From contig UESW01001669.1 of assembly GCA_900491605.1 (NCBI GenBank), positions 689,372-753,371 of the forward strand: 64,000 nucleotides of DNA, read 5' to 3'. Below the pieces are notes generated by a model. That model ran no database searches. It saw nothing but the letters and a program-made list of their open reading frames with translations, and was not told the origin of the DNA. This document shows positions 33,666 to 45,055 of this stretch, in pieces. Origin of the DNA: Calamus simplicifolius. Lineage: Eukaryota; Streptophyta; Magnoliopsida; Arecales; Arecaceae. Each line of letters opens with the position of its first letter. Within the stretch, counting starts at the first letter, position 1. Position numbers and translations under genes: made by a program.

Positions 33666-34270
33666 AATTTGCGACGCATATTGCGTCGCTAAATTGAATG
33701 ATATTTTAAAATTTTTTAAAAAATTTCTTGTTGCAATTTTTTTAAAAAATAAATTTATAAATTTGCGACGCATTTGCGACTATATTGCGATGCATTGATA
33801 TGCATCGCAATATTGCGACTCATTGAGATGCATCGCAATATTGTGATGCAATGTGTTGCGTCGCAAAATTGCGACTCAAGGAGATGCATCGCAATATTGC
33901 ATCTCATTGAGATGCGTCGCAATATTGCGACGCAATGAGATGCGTTGCAATATTGCGATGCAATATGCGTCACAAATGAGTCACAAATTGCGATGCAATT
34001 TGGGTCTCAACTTTGCGACGCATTATGTCGCTAAATTGTGATGCAATTTCGAATCACTAATGTGTCGCTAAATTGCGACGATGTATTTTTCGTCGCAAAA
34101 TAGTGACGCATTTTGTTGCATCCCTAGGCGTCGCTATTTAGCGATGAAACTGCGACGGATAGTAGTTTGCGATGAAATTTATAGCGACAACCAAAATGCG
34201 TCGCTAATGAATCGCTAAATCGATTTAGCGATGCATTTTGGCATCGCTAAAATGGATTTTTCTTGTAGTG
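33666..34270. repeat. CACTA right terminus and subterminal motif array
   Basis: A dense run of GCGACGCATT, GATGCATCGCAATATTGCGA, TGCGTCGCTAAATTG and similar motifs in both orientations. It ends with AAAATGGATTTTTCTTGTAGTG, the inverse of the left terminus. Many adjacent motifs are in inverted pairs that could fold back. Confidence 0.92.
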
Positions 34271-34391
34271 CAAGCTTGTTCGACTCATTACGCTTTACAT
34301 AAGCGTAGCAACCCCAAATCCTTAGATGACTAAGGGTTGGTTTCTTTTCACACCATATCTCATAGGGAGTTGAGCTGACCGACTTAGACGA
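34271..34391 (-). pseudogene. Upstream integrase piece of the minus-strand Copia split by CACTA
   Basis: On the minus strand it reads SVSSTPYEIWCEKKPTLSHL, then RIWGCYAYVKRNESNKL, the segment just before the VGYPKEIKGYYFYHP part found at 11000-11055. It ends exactly at the CACTA right end, and joining 34271 to 11084 over one triplet restores the frame. Its other side is cut at 34391 by a Sirevirus-type LTR. Confidence 0.9.
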
Positions 34392-35127
34392 TGTTGACCC
34401 AATTATTGATTTTTATGATTAACAAAAGTCATGAGTATATTCATTGTGTTTCTAACAAATTTGAGAAGTGTTTCAGGGTTTAAGAATGTTTAATTATTCA
34501 AATGATACACAAAATCAGTTTTGAATTAAGTTTTAAATAGAAAATATTTAAGTTCAAACCTTGGAGTCGACACCTACAGTGTCAGGAGCCGACATCAGAG
34601 TGTATCAGAACAATTCTAAGTTTTCGGCATGGTTTGGAGTCGACACCTGAAACTCTGGAGTCGACTCAAACCTGAGATACAAAGAAGTGTTTTCTGCCTC
34701 AGTTTTTGGAGCTGACACCTAGAATTCGCGAGTCGACACCTGGAGTTCAGGAGCCGACACCTGAAATTTCTGGAGCCAACTCTAACCTGAGAACAGAGAG
34801 CGTATTTTTAAGACATCGTTAGAGTCGACACCCTCGGATACTAGAGCCGACACCTGAATGCGCCGAGCGGATACATCACTTTCAGAGCCGACTCCCCAAC
34901 AAACTTTTTATTACCATTTTTGGAAACCCGAGTTGGAGCCGACACCTGCAAAGTTGGAGCCGACTCCAACTTGTCAGGAACGGATTTTCAAATTGTCAGA
35001 ATGGACTCTAACGGTAATATTTTCCACATAATCTCTAACGGCTATATTTCTTTGTGTGTAGAAGCAATCCAAGTACCTTATAACAGCTATTTTCTCACCT
35101 AATCTTGGATTAAGAAAACTATAAAAA
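34392..35127 (+). mobile_element. Truncated Sirevirus-type LTR (third subfamily)
   Basis: Starts TGTTGACCCAATTATTG, like Sirevirus 1, but diverges soon after. It holds a dense GAGTCGAC/GAGCCGAC cluster at 34560-34985 with at least a dozen copies, many as GAGTCGACACC. It stops near CTATAAAAAG at 35119-35128, directly against a Copia RT segment. No R/U5 end or PBS is seen. Only the left part of an LTR remains. Confidence 0.8.
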
Positions 35128-36090
35128 GGGGATGATATCCTTGCATTACAAGGAATAAAGACATGGTTATCATCACAATTCTCCATGAAAGATCTGGGAG
35201 AAGCATCATACATCCTAGGGATGAAAATCTATAGAGATAGATTTAAAAGGATGCTTGGTTTATCCCAATCTACGTACATTGACACCGTGCTAAAGAGGTT
35301 TAGCATGGAGAAATCCAAGAAAGGCTATCTTCCGATAGGCCATGGAATTCATCTTTCTAAGAAGGATTGTCCGACAACTCCTAATGAAAGAGAACGTATG
35401 AGTCGAATTCCATATGCTTCGGCAGTGGGATCGATTATGTACACCATGACATGTACAAGACCAGATGTGGCATACTCACTAGGAGTAGTAAGTAGATACC
35501 AATCTTATCCAGGAGAAAAACACTGGCAAGTTGTTAAGACAATCCTTAAGTATTTGAGAAATACTAAGGACCAGTGGTTAGTCTATGGAGAGTCTGATTT
35601 AAAACTTATTGGATATACTGATTCCAGTTTCCAATCAGATCATGATGATAGCAAAAGTGTATCGAGTTTCGTGTTTATCCTAAATGGTGGAGCTATTTGC
35701 TAGAAAAGTTTCAAGCAACATACAGTGGCAGATTTAGTGTGTGAGGCAGAGTACATCACTGCATCAGATGCTGCGAAAGAAGCTGTGTGGCTGCGAAAGT
35801 TTATCTCCGAGCTTGGAGTGGCACCTTCTATAGATGGACCAGTCCTGTTGTACAGTGACAGCACTGGTGCCATAGCTCAAGCAAAGGAACCACGAGCACA
35901 TCAGTGCACCAAGCACATACTGCACCGGTTTCATCTTATACGAGAGATTGTAGATCGAGGTGACATAAATCTTCAGAAGATTGATGGAAAGAAAAACCTA
36001 GGTGACCCATTTACTAAAGCACTCAGCATCAGGGAGTTTGATGACTATAAATTGAAGATGGGTATTAGATACTGTAATGAGTGGCTTTAG
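35128..36090 (+). pseudogene. Copia RT C-terminal part and RNase H
   Basis: Begins mid-RT in frame with DDILALQGIKTWLSSQF, SMKDLGEASYILGMKIYRDR, CTRPDVAYSLGVVSRYQSY, ILKYLRNTKDQWLVYG and RNase H parts LIGYTDSSFQSDHDDSKS, CEAEYITASDAAKEAVW, SDSTGAIAQAKEPRAHQ and HILHRFHLIREIVDRGDI, to the stop after GIRYCNEWL. One stop codon (TAG at 35701) splits an otherwise open frame. It is 5'-truncated at the junction with the Sirevirus LTR piece. The usual purine-rich stretch and an LTR follow at 36105. Confidence 0.9.
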
Positions 36091-36104
36091 GCTAAGTGAG
36101 AGTT

Positions 36105-38185
36105 TGTTAGGAATTGTATCCTAAAGCCAATCATTTGATGATTGTGCTAATGTAAATTATATATAAATTGATATATTAATAAAAGTTATTTGGCAGTGTA
36201 TTCATTACAAGAACATCTTCTTAATACTCCTAATAGTAATGAAGCCTTCAGGATCTTCCTTTACGATAAAGGAAAATTTATCTTTGAAGATCCTTAAAAG
36301 AGTTCGTGACCAAATGATATACTATGATAGGGCCATAGTACTATCAATTATAGGACGTTGTATATCATATTTGTTGGTTGTCCTCTTAACCAAGGAGTGT
36401 AGAGTCACTAATATGACATACAGGTGAAAGTGTAGGAGTATATTTTATCGAACATGACTCATTTCCGGATACACTGCTGTCAAGAGTTAATCCAATAAGA
36501 TATGGGTATAAGTATCCTTTAGACCTGAAGATCACAACCGGTGACTTGCAAGCAACTCATTGTACTTAGGTGCCGAACCACCTGGATTTCTAATCCAGCT
36601 ACGAAAGGTTACTGGGTGCAGTCAAGTACTTATGGTAGTCAGTTGTGGATCGAGATGGAATTTGACCTATCCCGTTAAAAGGAGAAATGCTTGTGTTTAA
36701 ATTTAGCAAGACCTTGGCCAAGGCACTTCATGTGAAAGTCATATGATCACTAAAATTGAAATCACTTTATGGATTTGCTATTTAGAGTTGACAGGCTCTT
36801 AAGCTATCCTTAGCATTTGTGGTCAAGAGGATGAATTATACGGTAACTGTTTCTTAGGGTTCTTGGAGTTTGCTCGGCAACTCTTCGACCTATCCAGACG
36901 TCGGGTTCCATTGCTAGATGGGCACATCAATTAGTATAAAAAGTTGTTTCTATGCTACCAGCTTAGGTTCGAACCTAGAGAGTTACACGCATAGAAGTTT
37001 CCTAGGATGATCTATTTGCTGATCAACGATTGAGAATCGTATATGATTTATTTAATCAATTTGATTGATTGAATTATTTCAATTGGGTTAAGTACAATTG
37101 AATAAGATTCAATTTGGTTTAAGTCTATTAGAAGGACTAGTCAATTTCAAATATTGATTTAAAATTAGACTTGATTTGGATTTAAATAGATTCAGGACTA
37201 GCCAAATTTGATTTGGGCTAGGACCATGATCTATGTGCGTTCAGTCCAATAAATTTAGATTAGCTTAAACCAAAAACTAAACCCAAACCTCTCGCATAAG
37301 TCTGAGAGATTAAATTCATATATAGAATGTAATGTATTAATTTAATCCTCTCCAAATCATTTTCATCAGAATTCTAAGTGTTAGAATTAAAGTGAAATTA
37401 ATGTGGAATTAATATGCCTCTTTGAATCAACCAGGCGATGGAATTCTAAGTGTTAGATTTGACATCTCTTTAGTTCTCACCGACGTCAGAATTAACAAAA
37501 CGCCACATTTCCTTAGTTTTCACCGAATGTCGAAATTAACCAAGCATCATGGCTCTTTGGTTCGGCGTCTCTTTACTTTTTGCCAAACAATGGAATTTCT
37601 AATGTCAGAATTCAATGGGCAGGCTAAAATGAGACTATAAATAGAGGACATACCTCACCAGATTACACAGAAGAAAAAAATAACACACGATATGTCGTGA
37701 ATTGATTTTCCAAAGAATTAGAATAGAAAATCCTAGTGATTCTGGTGCTAACGGAAGTGTGGAGGATCCTAGAAGAAGAATTCAAGTGGAAGGATTCAAG
37801 ATCAGTAAAGTTGTTTTCCGCAAGCTAGCACTCTCAGAAATCCGATCATTCGGGGCTTCGCGTGGACGATACTAGGGGCCGAACGATTGAACGGCTGCAG
37901 AGCACAAAAGGATTTACCAATTGCCTTTAAGGTAAGTGATATGATCCTTAGATCTTAAGGCATGCTTGAAGATAAGAAGTATGACTTCTTGCCTTGAAGA
38001 TCAAGACATGATCTTGATAGTTTTATTTATATGCATATTTTGGATCAATCGATCCTATATACAAGACAAAGATACGATCTTGATGTATGTTAGATAGATT
38101 AGTATGTAATCTTTAAATTTTCGCATTGATAATTGTTATCAATTTTTTTAAAACATGCATGTCTTGGAGATTGTTTCTCCTTTCA
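36105..38185 (+). repeat. Copia LTR (~2.1 kb), shared by flanking internal regions
   Basis: Starts TGTTAGGAATTGTATCC right after the RNase H stop and a GTGAGAG purine stretch, and ends near CTCCTTTCA just before a PBS. A TATA box CTATAAATAG lies at 37635-37644. Its left side is the 3' end of a Copia pol and its right side has a PBS and gag, so it serves as a 3' LTR for one and as a 5' LTR for the other. Only one LTR of this type is in the window. Confidence 0.8.
37635..37644 (+). promoter_or_regulatory. TATA box in Copia LTR
   Basis: CTATAAATAG followed by AGGACATACC, in the right half of the LTR and about 540 bp before the PBS. Confidence 0.6.
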
Positions 38186-38187
38186 AA

Positions 38188-38199
38188 TGGTATCAGAGC
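38188..38199 (+). other. Primer binding site (tRNA-Met type), Copia
   Basis: TGGTATCAGAGC two bases after the LTR end, the same site as in the Sirevirus elements. Confidence 0.9.
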
Positions 38200-39799
38200 A
38201 ATGGTTTCGATATTGATCTAATTTATTGCATGTAAATTAATGTTCTTATTAATTGTATAATTATGGCTAAAACTGATCACAAGGCCATATGGTCACAGAC
38301 CCATTCAATGAGGTATTCCATGACATATTGCCATGCGATTATTTTATCATCGATGCTTAGTCTAAAGAAAATTTAAATTGAGCTTTGGCATCAAAACATA
38401 GATTACACTCACTCTCAAAAATTTTATATTGATGTTGTATAAAAGCATGATATTTGCATGTTTAGTATAAAAAACATAGATATGAGATATGATGGCTTGT
38501 AGTCTATGTTATGAAACATACAAATATTTATGAGAGTTTTATTTAAATATCAAATATTAATTCATAATCTTTTAGATATGATCTAAATATAGGAATTATG
38601 AGTAGTAACATAATGCAAGTGATGCTTGATTGAAATATATGACATGTAAACATGAAATATTTAATCTTTTGGGTTAGCTAAATCAGGTCCATAAAGGGTT
38701 AGACCCTAAGGTTTAAATCAACTGGACTATAAGAGTATTTGATCAAATCTAAATTGATTAGATTAGGTTAAGGATGCTCTAAATCAAACAATAGTTGTAG
38801 TTGATCATGTCCATGTCTTTGATTAAACCAAATGGAAGTAGATTAAGCTCCGTGGTTGAGCATGAATCTCTTAGATAGTCAAATCAAAATTGGTTAACCA
38901 TATGATGTCAAGGTGAGTTGGCAAGTTGCTCTGGGATCAACGATCGAATGGTTTTTAATTGGGAGCTACTCGTATTGATGCGTCTTTAACGAGTTAATGG
39001 CATATCCCTCCCATCGATCTCACTCACCTGGTCAATATGGTGAACCATTTATGATTCAAATCATTTACCTAATTCTGGTTGACCCATGCCTGTAAGAAAA
39101 TCAGTCTGACTGATTTAGGTGCCACTTAGCCTGACTTAATCTTGTTTCATTCTACCGATTTCATAGATTCGGTGGGAGAACTTGATTAGTCAATTTATCT
39201 TCAAATTATTAAATTCTTTAAAATTATTAGATCCTTAAAATGAAATAGTTATATGATAACTAGATCATAGCCTCCCATTAAGGTGGGTGATAATGAGTCC
39301 GATGTCTTGATAATCATTGGAGGCACTCCATGCCTGGTGCTTGTCAACCATCGAAATTATCATTCATTATATGATAAGTCAGTGTAACTATTAAATAGAT
39401 AGTCAGGTGAGCCGAGCTTCACTCGGGCTTGGTTGTCTATTGATAGGTTACACTGATTATATCATTTAATGGTTGGACCTAACCAGAACTTTCAGTGGAG
39501 GCACTCCATGCCTGCTGAAGAGGAACATGGGGCAAAACTGAACACTAAGAATTGTTTGGGGAAATAATTGGTTTTGAACTTACTCTTAGATGCATATGGG
39601 TTGGCCAAGCTTCACTTGGGCCTGTATGTAGTCTATGTAGATCTTAGTGCCCACTAAAGAATTAAGAATAATTTTTTGAATTGGGGTGTAGAGGCTGCCA
39701 ATTTGAACAAAATAGTGGAAGAATCTTTGGACTAAAGTTCAAGTCTTTAGACTGAATCAATGTATATACTAATAAACTTTAGTTTTTCCTTATGCAGAA
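38200..39799 (+). other. Long Copia leader, non-coding
   Basis: About 1.6 kb between PBS and gag ATG with no supported gene. It holds the repeated phrase GGAGGCACTCCATGCCTG (near 39321 and 39496) and related GAGCTTCACT(C/T)GGGC phrases, a weak internal repetition. It is probably the untranslated leader. Confidence 0.55.
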
Positions 39800-40640
39800 A
39801 TGGCCACTAATTTATCATTAAGGTCCCTATTGGATAGTGACAAGTTGAATGGTTCAAATTTCAATAGCTGGTTTAGAAAACTTAAGATCGTCCTTGAGCA
39901 TGAGAGGATTTTATATTCTGAATAATCCTGCACCAAAGATACCTGATGCAAACACCCAAAGTTCTGATAAAAACACTTATCAGAAGTGGCTCAATGATAG
40001 AACTAGTATACGTTGCATCATGCTAGCAGCTATGAATGATGAATTCGGTTGCCGGTTCGAGAATGCTCAGCCAGAAGAAATCATTCAAGCGTTGAATAAA
40101 TCTTTTGGCACACCCGACGATGTTGAAAGGCACAAGACTAGTTGTGCTATTTTCAATGATCAAATGAGGGATGGATCTCCTATCACTGATCATGTATTGT
40201 ACATGATCGAAAAGATAGAACTCCTAAGCAAGCTCGGATTTCCCTTACATGAGCAGTTGGGAAAAGATGCGATCCTGAATTCCTTGCCTCCATCCTTCGG
40301 ACCATTCCTTACTCATTTTCGAATGACAAAGCCTGCAGTCAACTACCACGGTTTGTTGGGGTTGTTACAGAACTTTGAGAAGGATAACCAGCTCTCTAAG
40401 GGTTTGGTTAATGTTGTTGAAGGATCTAAGGTAGGGCATCAACCCTTTGGGAAAGGAAAGAAGAAAAAGAATACTAAAAGGTGCAACATGCTAGGACATC
40501 TATAAGGGGTCAGATGCAGAAGAAGAAAGTTGATAAAAGTCAAGCTGAATGCTTTCATTGCAAGATGCAAGGGCACTGGAAGAGGAACCGTCCTCTTTAC
40601 ATTGCTACACTTGATCCAAACAGGCCAAAGAAGAAAAAGG
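39800..40640 (+). pseudogene. Copia gag, frame-broken
   Basis: The ATG at 39800 gives MATNLSLRSLLDSDKLNGSN, the usual start of this gag type, then NFNSWFRKLKIVLEHERI. A frame change follows and the frame at about 39910-40500 continues with ILNNPAPKIPDANTQ, WLNDRTSIRCIMLAAMND, ALNKSFGTPDDVERHKTSCA and PPSFGPFLTHFRMTKPAVNY. The zinc knuckle near 40550 reads CFHCKMQGHWKRNR: the last cysteine is Arg, so the C-x2-C-x4-H-x4-C set is incomplete. Two frame changes are needed. Confidence 0.88.
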
Positions 40641-42445
40641 GGCAAGATATTGCTCAACAAGGTATTTATATGATAACACCTTGTAATTTTTATGTATATA
40701 ATCAGACCTGGGTATTGGATACCGGGAGTCCTTTTAACATTTGCAATTCATTGCAGGGACTACAGGTCACCAGAAGATTCGAGGACAATGAAGATTCCTT
40801 AATGTCAGCGATGGAAGATTAGTTCCAGTTCTGGCATTAGAAGTTCTTGAAATAGTTTTCAATAGAAATGTCATTATACTAAATAATTATCATTTTTGCC
40901 CAACGTTCTTGTTGAACGTAATTTCTGTAGGCCTTCTGGCCAAAAGTCATTATGAAATTTCAATAAAGGATGTTACTTTGAATATCATTATGAATGAAGT
41001 CACTGTAATGACTGGGTATTTATCTAATGGTATTTATATATTATCACAGCCTATGAATGTAGTGTACAATTCAAGTAACACCCTAGAACAACTGATGTCA
41101 CAGACATTTATCTTTGGCACCATCGGCTGGGTCATATCAATAAGAACAGATTAAACAGGTTAACTCTGGAGGCATCCTTCGAATTGATGATTGTGAATCA
41201 TTAACTACATGTGAATCTTGTCTTCTTGGTAAAATGACCAAGTCATCTTTTACTGGAAAAGGTGAAAGAGCCAAAGAGCTATTGAGTCTAGTACATACTG
41301 ATGTATGTGGACCAATGGGCACTATGCCAAAGATGGATATTACTACTTCATTACTTTTACAGACGACCTTTCTAGGTTCGGTTATGTCTATCTTATGAGA
41401 CATAATTTGGTCGTTTGAAATGTTCAAACTATATCATAAAGAAGTAGAAAAACAAACAGGAAAATGTATTAAGACCCTTCGATCAGATCGAGAAGGCGAA
41501 TACCTTTCCAATGACTTTGTGACATATTTAAGAGAGAATGTGATTCTCTCCCAATGGACTCCTCCTGGAACACCGCAGCATAACGGTGTGTCAGAAAGAA
41601 GGAATCGAACTATGTTAGACATGGTTCGGTCCATGATGGGTTTTGCGAGCTTGCCAATATCATTTTGGGGATACGCATTAGAATCAGCTTGTCATATTCT
41701 TAATAAGGTTCCAAGTAAGTCTATTTCTAAAACTCCACATGAGAGTGGTATGGACAAAACCGGTTATTACCTATCTGAGAGTCTGGGGGTGTCCGGCTTA
41801 TATGAAACATGCAAAATCCAACAAACTTGAACCCAAATCTGACAAATATTTTTTCATCGACTATCCGAAAGAAACCAAAGGATATTACTTCTACAATACT
41901 GAAGAACAAAAGTTGTTCATTAGTAATAGAGCAGTTTTTCTTGAAAAGGAGTTCCTTAGTGAAGGAACAAATAGCTCTAATATTGAACTTGAGGAAGTTC
42001 ATCAAGTAGAAGGAACAACACAAACCCGTGAACCCTTAGAATCTGAGTTGATTGGATCAAACTCAAAACCCATTTTAGATGCACCATTAAGGCGATCTGG
42101 TAGAGTACCACATCAACTAGGCAGATACTTAGGTTTCTTGGTTCCGAATGATGATCCTGTTGAACTCGATGAGACAACGAGGATCCGATCACCTATATGG
42201 ATGCTATGCAAAGGACTGACTCTAATAAATGGCTTGAGGCCATGAAATCCGAACTTGATTCCATGAAGGAAAATAATATATGGACATTAGTTGACCCACC
42301 CGAAGGGATAAAACTCATAGGTGTAAGTGGGTTTTTAAGAGGAAAAGAGGCGCAGACGGAAAGGTTGAGACCTATAAAGCACGTCTGGTTGCTAAGGGGT
42401 ATCATCAACGTTATGGTATTGACTATGATGAAACGTTTTCTCCTG
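40641..42445 (+). pseudogene. Copia pol (protease, integrase, RT start), frame-broken, ends at assembly gap
   Basis: Protease motif WVLDTGSPFNICNS (D-T-G) near 40710-40750. A GAG-pre-integrase remnant (41105-41240) carries HRLGHINKN and ESCLLGKMTKSSF in different frames. Integrase: VHTDVCGPMGTM, TLRSDREGEYLSNDFVTYL and TPPGTPQHNGVSERRNRTML (D-D-E present, 41420-41830), YLRVWGCPAYMKHAKSNK and YPKETKGYYFYNTEEQKLF (41739-42245). RT start: SNKWLEAMKSELDSMKENNI and WTLVDPPEGIKLIG, with DYDETFSP at the edge of the N run. Frame changes near 41160, 41340, 41760, 42190 and 42330. Confidence 0.9.
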
Positions 42446-42582
42446 NNNNNNNNNNNNNNNNNNNNNNNNNNNNNNNNNNNNNNNNNNNNNNNNNNNNNNN
42501 NNNNNNNNNNNNNNNNNNNNNNNNNNNNNNNNNNNNNNNNNNNNNNNNNNNNNNNNNNNNNNNNNNNNNNNNNNNNNNNNNN
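42446..42582. other. Assembly gap (137 N)
   Basis: All N. The Copia RT breaks off at the left edge and the 119-bp tandem repeat begins at the right edge, so the gap joins two unrelated sequences and its true size is unknown. Confidence 0.99.
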
Positions 42583-43250
42583 CAACTGAGATGTCATGAA
42601 GGATTTTCGGCCGAATTCCACAGGGGTGTCGCGGGGATTCTCTCCGTAGTCATTTGTAAACACCGGTGTCGTCGCCCTAAAGCTAGGTGTCGTGAGATTT
42701 CAACTGGGGTGTCGCAAATGATTTTTGGCCAAATTCCATAGGGGTGTCACTGGATTCTCTCCGTGGTCATTTGTAAGCATGGGTGTCGTCGCCCTAAAGC
42801 TAGGGTGTCGTGAGATTTCAACTGGGGTGTCCCGAATGATTTTCGACCGAATTCCACAGGGGTGTCACGGGGATTCTCTCCGTGGTCATTTGTAAGCACG
42901 GGTGCCGTCGCCCTAAGGCTAGGGTGTCGTGAGATTTCAACTGGGGTGTCGCGAATGATTTTTGGCAGAATTCCAGAGGGGTTTCGCGGGGATTATCTCC
43001 GTGGTCATTTGTAAGCACGGGTGTCGTCGCCCTAAAGCTAGGGTGTCGTGAGATTTCAACTGGGGTATCGCGAATGATTTTCGGTCGAATTCCACAGGGG
43101 TGTCGCTGGGATTCTCTCCATGGTCATTTGTAAGAACGGGTGTCGTCGCCCTAAAGCTAGGGGTGTCGTGGGGATTCTCTCAGTGGTCAGTTTTAAGCAC
43201 GGGTATCGCAGCATTGGTACTAGGGTGTCGCAGTATTTGGCTTTCCCACA
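42583..43250. repeat. 119-bp tandem repeat array beside the gap
   Basis: About five and a half copies of a unit containing GAGATTTCAACTGGGGTGTC, CGAATGATTTTCGGCCGAAT, TCCACAGGGGTGTCGCGGGG, ATTCTCTCCGTGGTCATTTG and CCCTAAAGCTAGGGTGTCGT. Copies starting at 42781, 42900 and 43019 give the 119-bp step. GGGGTGTCG recurs within each unit. The array probably continues into the gap. Confidence 0.92.
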
Positions 43251-43320
43251 CTCTCTTCATTGATGGTTTCTGTTCACGAGGGGGGCGAGGTACTCCTGGG
43301 GTGTTTGCTGCCATTCGCTC

Positions 43321-44993
43321 TGTTGAGAAATTATTGAAACATAATTGCCCCAACTTTATTGATTTTGATGATTTCCAAAAGCCATGAGTACCTTAAAGAA
43401 TACAATGTGTTTATTTATCAAAAACCTTGAGCTTATTCAAATTGAAAGGAATGGACTATCAATGGTTATATTTAATGAACTTTGAATCTATTAGAAAAGG
43501 AGTTTCATGCTCTATGCTTAAAAGATTTCAAAAATGAATTTTTACACATTATAATTCAATCGATGAATTCTTGAAACATGTCTTGAATCCATGCTAAATG
43601 TCATATTTAATGTATTCAAGTCAAATTTATATTTTAAATTTATTTGGGACAAGTTTTAAAGTCTATCAGAACATTGTTCTGAATTTTGTATCGCTCCCGA
43701 GCCGACTCAAGGGTTTTCGAGTCGACTCCCCAAAATGTCTGATTTTCAATGTTGTCCTGAGTCGACACTTGAGTTTTCAAGAGTCGACCCCTGAAATCTT
43801 TGCGAGCCGACTCAAGACTGTGCGAGCCGACTCGACTCAGACAGCAGAAAGGCTCATTTTTTAGCACTTCTCGAGTCGACTCCCCGCATATCGCGAGTCG
43901 ACCCCTGGAAGATAGGCGTTTCTGGAATGGACTGTGCGAGCCGACTCCCACAAAGCTCGAGCCGACTCCACGAAATCTGGACGCGATTTTCAACAATGAC
44001 ACATCAGCTCCAACGGTAAGATTTTCAAATAACGGCTATTTTTCCTTATCTCTAACGGATATATTTTGCAGAATCTATAAATAGAGGAGTTCTTTTCAAA
44101 TCAAACAACAAAGAGAATATCAAAAAGGAGAGAAAAGGATATCTTTCAAAAAGAGAAAAAACAGAGCTTATTTGGAAAAATCTTCTAGCTCAAAGGAGAG
44201 TGATTCAAAGGGAGCGAAATCAAGAGGAAGTTTCGTTTGCTCCAGATCTTCAATCCACAAAAGTCAAAAGAAAATCCAAGAGCGTTTCAAAGATCAAATC
44301 GAAGGATTTTCAAAAGAGAAAAAATCTTCATCTCAACTCCAAAGTCTTCAACGGTCAAGAATCTTGCTGAGGCCTGATTCAACACTTCAAGAGGAGTTAA
44401 AGAGAAGAAGGAAGAAAGCCAAGCCACTACCATCTGCAATACAATCAGGCTTTTCTAACTCTTTATTTTGTACTTCATTTGTATATTTGCTCAAGGGGAG
44501 CTTTCATTATCAAACACTTTTATTCTAATTGTTTGCTGATTCAATCAGTGGATTGAATCAGTGGAGGTTGTAACCTCGTTGCAAGCCGGAGTGCTTGTGT
44601 TGGGTTAGTTGTGAGCCCATGAAAAACAACGTGTAGGGTTTTGTGCTGGTAAGCCCGAGTAAAACCAGCTGGGTTCGTTGTGCACCCGGTAAAACAACAA
44701 GTTTGAGTTGTGAGCTTGGAAAACAACTCGGCTGTAATCTAGAGAGATTATAGTGTGGACCCAAGTGAATCTTGGGAGTGGACGTAGGTGTTGGTTGCAC
44801 CGAACCACTATAAAATTATCTTGTGTTTGCCGTGCCATATTTTCTTTCTCTATCTCTCTTTATATTTGCTTGTGCATTGCTTTTAGTTAATTTCATTCAC
44901 TGCACATCTTGAGCAAATCTAAAATTAAAAAGTCTTAAATTTTTAAGAACCCAATTCACCCCCCCCCCTCTTGGGTTGCCATCTGGGCCAACA
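43321..44993 (+). repeat. 5' LTR of Sirevirus 2
   Basis: TGTTGAGAAATTATTGAAAC at the start, ATCTGGGCCAACA at the end. Contains the GAGTCGAC/GAGCCGAC cluster (43693-43980), a TATA box TATAAATA at 44076-44083, a purine-rich stretch and the ACCGAACCACTATAAAA segment. Nearly identical to 52355-54037. Confidence 0.95.
44076..44083 (+). promoter_or_regulatory. TATA box in Sirevirus 2 LTR
   Basis: CTATAAATAGAGG, about 95 bp after the last GAGCCGACTCC motif. The same box is at 53110-53117 in the right LTR. Confidence 0.65.
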
Positions 44994-44995
44994 AT

Positions 44996-45007
44996 TGGTA
45001 TCAGAGC
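44996..45007 (+). other. Primer binding site (tRNA-Met type), Sirevirus 2
   Basis: TGGTATCAGAGC, two bases after the LTR. Confidence 0.93.
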
Positions 45008-45055
45008 AAGTGCTCATTTAGAATTTGATCTCACGATCAAGGGCTAAAGATCCAT

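Larger units (their letters stand above)
11085..34270 (+). mobile_element. Complete CACTA (En/Spm-type) DNA transposon, ~23.2 kb including a nested retrotransposon
   Basis: The left end CACTACAAGAAATTC and the right end TTTTTCTTGTAGTG form the expected inverted termini, with CACTACAAGAAA shared. Both ends carry many TAGCGACGCA-type motifs in both orientations, the usual subterminal repeats of CACTA elements. Flanking triplets CGA (11082-11084) and CAA (34271-34273) fit a 3-bp target duplication with one later substitution. Transposase genes lie on the plus strand (27908-31816 and about 32000-33385). Subtracting the Sirevirus at 11447-21198 leaves about 13.4 kb. The transposase frames are broken, so the copy is probably not autonomous as written. 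Confidence 0.95.

Noticed and set aside
42193..42663. Open frames crossing the N run
   Set aside because: The N run has no sequence; the frame is artificial.
42583..43250. CRISPR-like or regulatory array
   Set aside because: Units are contiguous with no spacers; it is a simple 119-bp tandem repeat.
43800..44528. Serine/lysine-rich frames in the Sirevirus 2 LTR
   Set aside because: They lie in U3 and the purine-rich leader of the LTR, are repeated in the other LTR with frame changes, and match no domain.
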